Shown: positions 6,957 through 14,735 of the stretch, in pieces
Layout of the letters: the number at the start of each line of letters is the position of its first letter
Position numbering within the stretch: the stretch's first letter is position 1
Assembly: GCA_913019905.1 (NCBI GenBank)
Contig: CAJVZD010000001.1
Coordinates: forward strand, 1-42,175
Direction of reading: 5' to 3'
DNA length: 42,175 bases
Source: an uncultured Cellvibrionales bacterium
Lineage (GTDB): Bacteria; Pseudomonadota; Gammaproteobacteria; Pseudomonadales; Dasaniaceae
Program-made: the position numbers and the translations under genes
Notes under the pieces: generated by a model
What the model was told of the DNA's origin: nothing
Database searches by the model: none
What the model saw: only the letters and a program-made list of their open reading frames with translations

Positions 6957-8471
6957 CTACAACCAGCCGCGCGGGGTTTTCTTAAATTCGTCCCGCTTGG
7001 CACCCAGACGTTTTTCCAAAAGCTCTGCTTCTTTTGGAAACAGATTCCTGATTTCATGGTTTTCAGCATCGCTCCCTAATCGAGAGAAATGGGACCGGCC
7101 TCGGCCGACATCATCTGTTTTCCACAAGAGCTTGAACCGATCGTCACGCACGGCACCTGGCAGGCTATCCATGACCGGAAAATAGTAGACATTGTCGTGG
7201 GGGGAATTGGCTTTGCCTGTTAATAAGGATGCAATGTCCTTCCCATCGATGACACGATCAGTGGGTAACTCTTGTCCAGCCAATTTCAGCAAGGTCGGAA
7301 AAATATCGGTATTCATTGCCATCTCACCACTGATACTTCCCGGTGCAATATGACTTGGCCAGCGCACAATCATCGGTACCCGTTGGCCACCTTCCCAAAT
7401 ATCGCCTTTGCGCCCTCGTAAAGCACCGGGGCTGCCATTAAAGTCTGCACCGTTATCGCTGGTAATGATCACAATGGTATTATCATCCAAATTCAATCGA
7501 GTTAAAGCTGCCATGATTTGCCCGGTACTGCGATCGAGATCTTCAACCACATCACCATAAACACCGCCGTCAGACGTATTGGCAAAATCCCGAGAAGAAT
7601 AATGCGGCACGTGAGGGAATGAATGGGCCAAATACAGCATAAACGGCCGATCGCCCTTTTGTTCCAAAAACGCGACGGCTTGGTCCGTATACAATTGCGT
7701 CAGCTCGGTTTGATCAATGCCTTTGCCTGCCAATGGATTAGCCTCATCCCGCTCATTGGCGAGGAAAGAACCCACTCGTTCATCTTTAATGACTACCGTT
7801 TCATTCTGGTACATATTGAGCGGGAACATATCATTGCTGAACAACACGCCGTACCAGCTTTCAAAACCAAAATCGTTGGGTCGATAACCTTTACTATCTC
7901 CGAGATGCCATTTGCCAATCATGCCAGTTTGATAACCCGCTTGCCCCAAGACTTCAGCAAAGGTAATTTCTTCTTTTGGCAGCGCGTTGGCCCAACCCAT
8001 CATTCGACGCAATTTTCCGACCAGGTGATCGTCAGGAAAATAGACGTGACGATCGGTGCGGGTACGCGGTGGATAACGTCCGGTCAATAAAGCCGCACGT
8101 GATGGCGTACAAACCGGCGAAGCCGAGTAAAAGTCCGTCATCAGCAGACCTTCCTGCGCGACCTGATCGATATTCGGCGTATCAATAACTTTATTACCAT
8201 AGCTGGATAAGTCTCCCCAGCCCAGATCATCAAAAAAGATTACAATGACATTCGGTGCAGATTTGGGAGCGGCTTTAACACTTTGCAGATAACTCTGTTT
8301 ATACTCTAAATGTTCACTAGACACAGGCGGTGAACTTAATTCGGTTTGAATATACCGCCCGGTCAAACCGATAATTCCCAGCACCAATACCGCTGCAATC
8401 GGGTAGCCGATAATCAATGCCGCGCGTCTAAAAAACCGATTTACGCGACTTATCTTTTTTTGTTCAGTCAT
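6957..8471 (-). CDS. Membrane-anchored type I sulfatase
   Basis: A 504-residue sulfatase that would hydrolyse sulfate esters in the periplasm. The signature CTPSRAALLTGRYPPR starts at Cys121, the residue converted to formylglycine. Metal and active-site residues are visible: Asp81-Asp82 in FFDDLGWGD, Lys187 and His189 in GKWHLG, His282 in AHSFPH, and Asp338-Asn339 in TSDNGAD. Residues about 17-38 form one hydrophobic segment after a basic start, a signal anchor or uncleaved signal peptide. A GGGGA ribosome binding site precedes ATG 8471. The arylsulfatase A-like pattern does not identify the substrate, which could be an aryl sulfate, a sulfated sugar or a sulfolipid. No maturase gene for formylglycine is in the window, so maturation must depend on another locus. 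Confidence 0.9.
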   Translation of the reverse strand: MTEQKKISRVNRFFRRAALIIGYPIAAVLVLGIIGLTGRYIQTELSSPPVSSEHLEYKQSYLQSVKAAPKSAPNVIVIFFDDLGWGDLSSYGNKVIDTPNIDQVAQEGLLMTDFYSASPVCTPSRAALLTGRYPPRTRTDRHVYFPDDHLVGKLRRMMGWANALPKEEITFAEVLGQAGYQTGMIGKWHLGDSKGYRPNDFGFESWYGVLFSNDMFPLNMYQNETVVIKDERVGSFLANERDEANPLAGKGIDQTELTQLYTDQAVAFLEQKGDRPFMLYLAHSFPHVPHYSSRDFANTSDGGVYGDVVEDLDRSTGQIMAALTRLNLDDNTIVIITSDNGADFNGSPGALRGRKGDIWEGGQRVPMIVRWPSHIAPGSISGEMAMNTDIFPTLLKLAGQELPTDRVIDGKDIASLLTGKANSPHDNVYYFPVMDSLPGAVRDDRFKLLWKTDDVGRGRSHFSRLGSDAENHEIRNLFPKEAELLEKRLGAKRDEFKKTPRGWL

Positions 8472-8899
8472 TATTTCCCCAATATGGCGATAGCCTTCCA
8501 GCTAGACTTGCCAATCATCGTTTATTATTAAACGTTAATACCTTCGACGGTTTCCGGCATACAATCTACATGAGCTCACGTTATATCGCCACTGCTAACC
8601 CCGTCCGAATTTGCTGCACCCAGCCTATAAATGATGATCACAATCCAAGAAACCATAATTTAGCCCTGCTATTTTCAACACCGATAGGGATTCTGCAGTA
8701 AAATCTGCAGCTTGCGGGAAAAATGAGAATGCGGTTTTTTAAGCATTTTACGTTAGAATGTTCGAATAACTTAAAGTTACTGGTCCAAAGTTTTGTGACG
8801 TTATTGAGAAAAAAAGAGCGATATGGAAACTCTTAACTGTGTCTCCGGCCGTTATGACTAACAAATCTGGCACCGCTCTATTCACCCAAAAAGAGGATT
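8472..8899. promoter_or_regulatory. Divergent promoter region, sulfatase/ETF-QO
   Basis: This 428-bp region separates two divergent genes and must hold both promoters. CGTTTA-ttat-TAAACG (8519-8534) is a perfect 6-bp-arm palindrome 48 bp before the sulfatase start and a plausible operator. TCTGCAG is directly repeated near 8692-8710. The ETF-QO ribosome binding site AGAGG lies at 8892-8896. I see no small gene. Confidence 0.4.
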
Positions 8900-10560
8900 A
8901 TGGCTGTGGAACGTGAATCTATGGAGTTTGATGTTGTTATCGTCGGCGCAGGTCCCGCGGGACTCTCAGCGGCCTGTCGCATTCGTCAACTCGGCGAAAA
9001 ATCCGGTACAGACATCAGCGTTTGTGTGGTTGAAAAGGGCTCCGAGGTTGGCGCCCACATCCTGTCCGGTGCCGTTATGCAGCCCACCGCGATCAATGAA
9101 CTCTTTCCCGACTGGAAAGAAAAAGCTGCGCCGTTGAACGTTCCGGTTACCGGCGATGAAATTCACTTCTTGTTTGGCAGCAATAAGGGCATGAAACTGC
9201 CTGGTTTTGTCGCTCCACCGGGCATGCATAACGATGGCAACTATGTCATTAGCCTCGGTAACGTATGCCGCTGGTTGGCCGAGCAAGCGGAAAGCTTGGG
9301 GGTTGATATATATCCAGGGTTTGCCGCCGATCGTGTACTTTATAGCGATGACGGTAGCGTCAAGGGCATTGGAACGGGCGACATGGGAGTTGCCGAAAAT
9401 GGTGAACATAAGGACGGTTACATGCCAGGAATGGATCTGATCGCAAAATACACTATTTTTTCTGAGGGCAATCGCGGCCATTTAGGCAAGCAGCTAATAA
9501 AACACTTTCAACTCGATAGAGACTCGGGGACTCAACACTACGGCATTGGCGTAAAAGAGCTCTGGGAAATTGACCCGGCCAAACACAAAGAGGGTTTAGT
9601 TCTCCATACAATGGGCTGGCCCTTAACCGAAACCCGCTCCACCGGCGGCGGTTTTTTGTATCACGCGGAAAACAATCAGGTGTCACTCGGCTTGATGATC
9701 GATCTTAGCTATACCAATCCGTATTTAAGCCCGTTTGATGAAATGCAGCGCTGGAAAACCCACCCGACCATTAAACAATTTTTAGAAGGTGGCAAGCGAA
9801 TTTCTTATGGCGCACGAGCGATTAACAAAGGCGGGGTACAAGCAATCCCCAAACTGACCTTTCCCGGCGGATTATTAGCAGGCTGTGAAGCGGGCTTTAT
9901 GAATATGCCAAAAATTAAAGGCAGCCATAACGCGATGAAGACGGGTATGTTAGCAGGCGAGGCCGTCTTTGACGCACTGTCAGCAGGAAAAACAGGCGGT
10001 GACGAGTTAACGGATTACACCGAGAAAGTGAACAACTCCTGGGTTTATCAGGAATTAAACGATACTCGAAACGTCGCGCCGGCCCTGCATAAGTTCGGAA
10101 TGTTTATTGGTGCAGCATTCACTTTTTTCGATCAAAATATTTTTCGTGGCAAACTGCCATTCACCTTACAAGACCCTCAACCTGATCACGAAACATTAAA
10201 GCCGGCGAACCAGTGCAAGATCATCAATTACCCTAAGCCCGATGGAAAACTGACCTTTAACAAACTGGATTCGGTATTCCTATCGAATACCAATCACGAA
10301 GAAGACCAACCCTGTCACTTGCAACTTGCCGACATTAATATTCCCATCGACAAGAATCTTCCACTATTTGACGAACCTGCTCAGCGCTATTGCCCAGCCG
10401 GCGTTTATGAAATTGTCGAGGAAGAAAACGGGGATAAACGCTTTCAGATCAATGCCCAGAATTGTGTGCACTGTAAGACCTGTGACATAAAAGACCCCGC
10501 TCAAAATATTAACTGGGTCACACCGGAAGGCGCTGGTGGTCCAAATTACCCCAATATGTA
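8900..10560 (+). CDS. Electron transfer flavoprotein-ubiquinone oxidoreductase
   Basis: A 553-residue ETF-QO, which takes electrons from reduced electron transfer flavoprotein and passes them to ubiquinone at the membrane. The FAD-binding GAGPAGLSAA motif is at about residues 17-26 in the typical MEFDVVIVGAGPAG context, a second conserved stretch is GCEAGFMNMPKIKGSHNAMKTGMLA, and the C-terminal domain carries the four cluster cysteines Cys498, Cys522, Cys525 and Cys528 in CPAGVYE and CVHCKTCDIKDP. Length and motifs are normal for the family. It is transcribed alone and is the entry point to the respiratory chain for the acyl-CoA dehydrogenase encoded at 38521. The start is supported by the usual MxVERESMEFD N-terminus, although the Shine-Dalgarno spacing is short. 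Confidence 0.96.
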
Positions 10561-10973
10561 ACACCACTTATCAACATCGCTTCTGTGTACGCCGTCGTAA
10601 AAATCAATGACGCGTGGATTCTTATCTTTGCTCGTGTATTTTACCTTTGCATGTAATTGCGGCTATTTCCTTCCTAGCCGCTCTGTATTGCTTATTTAGA
10701 GGATTACGGGCACAAACAAATTGCCGAATAGAGACCTCCCTTTGAAAGTCGCAGTCGCTGAATGCATTCAATTGGGAAATGCCAAATGTTCAATGACTTT
10801 GGGGCATGGAAATGACGAGGGTCGAATGGCTTCTTTATCCCTATCGAAAAAAATTATTTGCGATTGTTTATCGCCGGTCTGGATCAAAGCAAATAAATAA
10901 ATTTGATGAGCAAGGTGCGCCTTAATATTAGAACCCGATAGTGATAGAAGAATTAGCTGTCGGGCCCAATCCA
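10561..10973. other. Gap between convergent genes
   Basis: This stretch follows ETF-QO and faces the convergent binding-protein gene. It holds a hairpin GCGGCT-(11 nt)-AGCCGC at 10659-10681 that may help end transcription; the downstream T-run is poor. The right part (10768-10974) is an open minus-strand frame treated separately. Confidence 0.35.
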
Positions 10974-10974
10974 T
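10768..10974 (-). CDS. Possible 68-residue coupled ORF
   Basis: A 68-codon minus-strand frame whose ATG overlaps the stop of the binding-protein gene as TAATG, an arrangement typical of translational coupling. The predicted protein has a hydrophobic first half and a basic second half, and no recognisable domain. It lacks its own ribosome binding site. The overlap is the only argument for it; it may equally be a chance frame in the 3' region of the upstream gene. Confidence 0.25.
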   Translation of the reverse strand: MDWARQLILLSLSGSNIKAHLAHQIYLFALIQTGDKQSQIIFFDRDKEAIRPSSFPCPKVIEHLAFPN

Positions 10975-11759
10975 TACTTTGGTGTCGTGAGGTTTATGAC
11001 CTTTCTACCCGAGACGTTAAGCGCCTTAAAGGTGTCCGCATACGTAGATCTGATAAATGCAGCTAGCTTGCCAGAATCTTTGTATTGTTTTAGAGCGTCC
11101 TCCAAAACTCCTTTAAGCTCGTTGGCGCCGGCAACATTTTTGCCGATATAAAGATACTGATCACGGTTGTAGACCAGCAGCAGATTCCGTTCAATACTTA
11201 AAAACTCATTCTTTTCGTGTTCCTGCAAAATTTCGAGAACCCCTCTCGAAAAGTAGTCGGCGTCTCTTCTATTTTCGACCAGCCTATACAGCGCCTTCCA
11301 ATCTCCATCTTTTTCAAAATAACTGAGTCCATTCGCCTTCCATACATCAATATCAAACCAGTTTTTCCCAAAGCCACCAACGAGACCGGTTTTTTTTAGA
11401 TCATCGAGGGAAGAAACGGAGTTAACTTTGTTTTGAATGTCTTTTCCGATAAAAAGAATCCTGTTACCAATTAAGCCATCAGTAAGGCCGACGTTAACTT
11501 TGACATAACTGGCGTCTCTTTCAAGTGAACCCACCAGCCAAATCAGATCTAAATCACCAGTATCCAACATTCTGATGGCTCTTTTTTGCGGCACTAGTTG
11601 TTTTGTATAAATGACTTTGTGGCCAGCATCTTTCAGGGCATTTTCTATAAGTGCAAGAAAATAGACGTGGCCACCATTGAAATACATGGGAACTCTAATA
11701 TTGACATCTGCGGCAATAGAACTCTGACTCAATAGCGCTAATACTAAAAACCACTTCAT
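10974..11759 (-). CDS. Periplasmic solute-binding-protein-like protein
   Basis: A 261-residue exported protein. The first 17 residues (MKWFLVLALLSQSSIAA) are a signal peptide with an Ala-x-Ala-type end. The mature part has the layout of type 2 periplasmic binding proteins (SBP_bac_3-like): a strand entering GHVYFLALIENALKDAGHKV, a DTGDLDLIW segment, a hinge near SSLDDLKKTGLVGGFGKNWF, and a C-terminal helix EDALKQYKDSGKLAAFIRS. An AAGGAAGA ribosome binding site precedes ATG 11759. No ABC permease or ATPase gene is near, so it may be an orphan receptor, or one of the amino-acid-binding-like proteins not linked to transport. The ligand is unknown. Confidence 0.75.
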   Translation of the reverse strand: MKWFLVLALLSQSSIAADVNIRVPMYFNGGHVYFLALIENALKDAGHKVIYTKQLVPQKRAIRMLDTGDLDLIWLVGSLERDASYVKVNVGLTDGLIGNRILFIGKDIQNKVNSVSSLDDLKKTGLVGGFGKNWFDIDVWKANGLSYFEKDGDWKALYRLVENRRDADYFSRGVLEILQEHEKNEFLSIERNLLLVYNRDQYLYIGKNVAGANELKGVLEDALKQYKDSGKLAAFIRSTYADTFKALNVSGRKVINLTTPK

Positions 11760-12282
11760 ACATTCTTCCTTGGGTTGGTAGTAAGTTTAGACACTTTTTC
11801 CCATTAACGTTGCCCCGATGGTCTGTTTGCTGAAATCCATAACTACGCTAACTGACTACTCAGTACATGGCAGCTAAGTAAAAGAGCTTTGTTTTCTCCT
11901 TATCCACACAAAGCAGATCAAATTTCTCGTCCGATAAATAGCAAGAATTTTAGTCCGTACTGTAGCCGTATTAGCGTTGTCATTCTGCCAATTCTCAGGT
12001 CCGCATCCGCCATCCCTTCCAAGCGCTATTAACCGTAGGACGAACAAAAATACTACGCCGATTGCTATACGTGGGACGACAGGCATGAAGGGTCACCTCA
12101 TTCTCGATAAGAAACCCACAATTAAATGTGTTCCAATGATAATCCCAACGTTTGTGAGTTGTTCTCAAATGTGGGTAAGGAGCGATGGGGTGTGGGGCCT
12201 TGTCAACCCAACCCGAGCAGCGCTTGTCCATATTTCATTTTTATAACCCCGCCTTTTCCAACGAAGAAGGTAAAACTGGACG
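11760..12282. other. Apparently gene-free, possibly decayed
   Basis: Several short frames on both strands overlap here and none has a good start. On the minus strand, one frame before and after an internal stop reads as hydrophobic membrane-protein-like sequence (TNVGIIIGTHLIVGFLSRMR, then after the stop PRIAIGVVFLFVLRLIALGR around 12000-12170), which suggests a decayed small membrane protein. The left end must hold the promoter of the binding-protein gene. I see no RNA gene or terminator of note. Confidence 0.35.
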
Positions 12283-12804
12283 CTAACTTTGTTCTGAATT
12301 CAAGAAGAGCTCGGCACTTTCGGTTGTAGAGCCTTGCCTGTCTATAGCGCCAATATCCAATACCGGTGACGCGTCAATGTGTTGCGCATCCATCATTTGA
12401 GCCACCCGCTGCAATGACGCAATGATCATGGTTTGCTCCCAATTTTGTAAGTCATTAAACTGCCGGGTAAAGTGTTCCTGTAAAGGCATGGGCGCCGCTT
12501 TTAGTGTTTCGATACCAACATCAGTTAAATAAGCATGTACTTTGCGCTTATCCTGCTCCGAGCGCTCGCGGTAAACCAACGCTCTTTTTTCGAGTCGATC
12601 CAGGATAGTCGTGACGGTAGCCTGGCTAAGACTTATTTGGTTAGCTAAATCCCCTATTGTCGTCTGCCCTTTGTCGCGTATGGTTTGCAACAGTAGAATT
12701 TGTGGGGCGGTCAGCCCCGAGGTTTTCGCCAAATATTTAGAATGGAGATCCGTTGCGCGTATGACTCGGCGCAGTGATACTAAAACTTCATCAATATTGT
12801 TCAA
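12283..12804 (-). CDS. MarR-family regulator, CosR/EctR-like
   Basis: A 173-residue winged-helix regulator. Residues 1-140 closely follow the pattern I know for CosR of Vibrio and EctR of methylotrophs: VLVSLRRVIRATDLHSKYLAKTSGL, then SLSQATVTTILDRLEKR as recognition helix, RERSEQDKRKVHAYLT as wing, and PMPLQEHF near 110-118. Those proteins repress compatible-solute synthesis and uptake genes according to salinity. The last about 20 residues extend beyond the usual end. The start appears to be TTG (12802-12804), since no in-frame ATG exists upstream and the N-terminus aligns with relatives. It follows the BCCT gene by 83 bp in the same direction, which supports an osmolyte role. Confidence 0.85.
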   Translation of the reverse strand: MNNIDEVLVSLRRVIRATDLHSKYLAKTSGLTAPQILLLQTIRDKGQTTIGDLANQISLSQATVTTILDRLEKRALVYRERSEQDKRKVHAYLTDVGIETLKAAPMPLQEHFTRQFNDLQNWEQTMIIASLQRVAQMMDAQHIDASPVLDIGAIDRQGSTTESAELFLNSEQS

Positions 12805-12887
12805 AGCAAATACCCATCGTGTTGTCGTTTAGTCTGGCCTTGTCACATGAACATGCCGGCGGCAACTATAACAAAAATTTGACCCGC

Positions 12888-14486
12888 TTACTTCAAAGCT
12901 GGTGCTTGTATTGACAAGCGTTGGTGGCGAAGTGTGACGTTCAATTCTCGGTAGAGCGTAACGGACATCACCAGAAGAACGACGGTAAATGGCAGCCCAG
13001 TTGCAATTGCGCCAGCTTGCAGTGCTCCCAGTGCCGCGTTGCCGCCGCCGAATAATAATGCACCGGCAATTAAGCCCTCCATTACCGCCCAGAATATACG
13101 TTGCGGCACCGGCGCATCAAGCTTGCCACCGGCAGTAATACTATCAATCACCAGTGAGCCCGAATCCGAAGAAGTGACAAAAAATACAAGCACCAACAAA
13201 ATACCGAGCCCGGTAGTAATCTCCGCCAAGGGTAAATTTTCGAGCATCTGAAAGGTCGCGAGGCTAACAGAACTGATACCATTGGCCAGCTCGCCGACGC
13301 CATTTTGTGCTTGTTCTAATGCGCTGATGCCGAAAGCGCTCATCCATACCAGTGTTACCAATGTTGGTACCAAAAGCACAGAGACCAAAAACTCCCTCAC
13401 AGTTCGGCCGCGAGAAATACGGGCGATAAACATACCAACGAAGGGAGACCAGCTGACCCACCAGGCCCAGTAAAATACTGTCCAGTCTTGCATCCACTGC
13501 TGATCATCGCGGCCAGTCCAGATACTTAAAGGAATGAGTTGGCTGAAATATTCAACAGCAGTGCTACCGATACCGGTGATGATAGCCATGGTTGGCCCGG
13601 TAATAATAACGAACAACAACAACAGCGCCGCGACTATCATATTGATATTACTGAGCACCTTGACCCCACCGTCTAACCCTCTTACGACAGATATAATGGC
13701 CAGGAAAGTCACGACTATAATAATGCCGATTTTTACATTGAGGGTATCGGGGACGTCAAACAGAAAATGTAAGCCCGAGGCAGCCTGAGATGCTCCAAGA
13801 CCGAGAGATGTTGCCAGACCAAAAATGGTTGCCAGCACAGCAACAATATCTATCAGGTGGCCGGGCCAACCCCAAATTCGGTCTCCGAGCAAGGGGAAAA
13901 AGGCTGAGCGCAGGGTTAATGGCATACCTTTGTTGTAGCAGAAAAAAGCCAGCGATAGTCCTACAATTGCATAAATAGCCCACGCATGTAATCCCCAGTG
14001 ATAAAGGGTAGCTGCCATTGCCAAATCAGCTGCTTGCGGGCTAAAGGCCTCAACAGAAAAAGGCGTGCCGCTCCAGCCGCTAAAATAAGCCATGGGTTCT
14101 GCGACGCCCCAAAACATCAACCCAATGCCCATTCCGGCAGCAAACAGCATCGAGAACCAGGATACGTAACTAAATTCCGGCGCAGCGTCAACGCCTCCCA
14201 GCCGGATTTTCCCGACGGGCGACGCGACCAAGACTAGGCAAAATAACAAAAAGAAACTGGCAGAACCCATTAAAAAGCCATCGAAATTGCTAAGACACCA
14301 GTTCTTAATCTCACTGAGCATGGCGTTAGCGGGCTCGGGAAACATAACAGTCGCTGCGACAAACAAGATGATCAGGCTGGCACTGACAAAAAATACCGGA
14401 TTATGGACATCTAAGCCCCATATTTCGAGATTGTCCTGACCCGTTTCGTAATCGGTCAGATAGCGTTCCTTGGAGGGTGGGTTCAT
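12888..14486 (-). CDS. BCCT-family transporter (betaine/choline/carnitine type)
   Basis: A 532-residue secondary carrier for quaternary ammonium or sulfonium osmolytes such as glycine betaine, choline or DMSP, in the inner membrane with about 12 helices. Family signatures are present: FAAGMGIGLMFWGVAEP near residues 115-131, and the segment WTVFYWAWWVSWSPFVGMF followed by IARISRGRTVREF around 335-370, with the tryptophans that form the substrate box. The glycine-rich GMGIGLM stretch is the non-sodium/sodium binding segment. No long C-terminal osmosensing tail like that of BetP is visible, so activity is more likely set by expression. The adjacent CosR-like MarR gene makes osmotic control plausible. 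The exact substrate cannot be stated. Confidence 0.93.
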   Translation of the reverse strand: MNPPSKERYLTDYETGQDNLEIWGLDVHNPVFFVSASLIILFVAATVMFPEPANAMLSEIKNWCLSNFDGFLMGSASFFLLFCLVLVASPVGKIRLGGVDAAPEFSYVSWFSMLFAAGMGIGLMFWGVAEPMAYFSGWSGTPFSVEAFSPQAADLAMAATLYHWGLHAWAIYAIVGLSLAFFCYNKGMPLTLRSAFFPLLGDRIWGWPGHLIDIVAVLATIFGLATSLGLGASQAASGLHFLFDVPDTLNVKIGIIIVVTFLAIISVVRGLDGGVKVLSNINMIVAALLLLFVIITGPTMAIITGIGSTAVEYFSQLIPLSIWTGRDDQQWMQDWTVFYWAWWVSWSPFVGMFIARISRGRTVREFLVSVLLVPTLVTLVWMSAFGISALEQAQNGVGELANGISSVSLATFQMLENLPLAEITTGLGILLVLVFFVTSSDSGSLVIDSITAGGKLDAPVPQRIFWAVMEGLIAGALLFGGGNAALGALQAGAIATGLPFTVVLLVMSVTLYRELNVTLRHQRLSIQAPALK

Positions 14487-14735
14487 AGGTGGATTGCCAA
14501 TTATTAGTTTGATGTCTAATTAATTCTATAGTTTAACACTTGTTCATTGGTATTAAATAGTTAGAGCTCTTAATATTTTTTCCGCTTATATTGCTATAAA
14601 TAGCCAGTTTTTCCGGCAATATGGCTTATTCAGGTTGATAAAAACCTCTTAGTCTATAAACTATTTAGAGTTCAAAATAATAACCACCCCACCCCCCGAA
14701 CAAACCACACTAAAACTTAATATTAGGGAGTTTAC
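14487..14735. promoter_or_regulatory. Divergent BCCT/TonB-receptor promoters
   Basis: An AT-rich region between divergent genes. TAAATAGTT (14554-14562) and its reverse complement AACTATTTA (14659-14667) lie in opposite orientations about 100 bp apart, each followed on its outer or inner side by AGAG; CTATAGTTT (about 14526) and CTATAAACT (about 14654) are related. They recall the AT-rich pseudopalindromes bound by EctR-type MarR proteins, so they are candidate sites for the regulator at 12283-12804. Confidence 0.35.
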
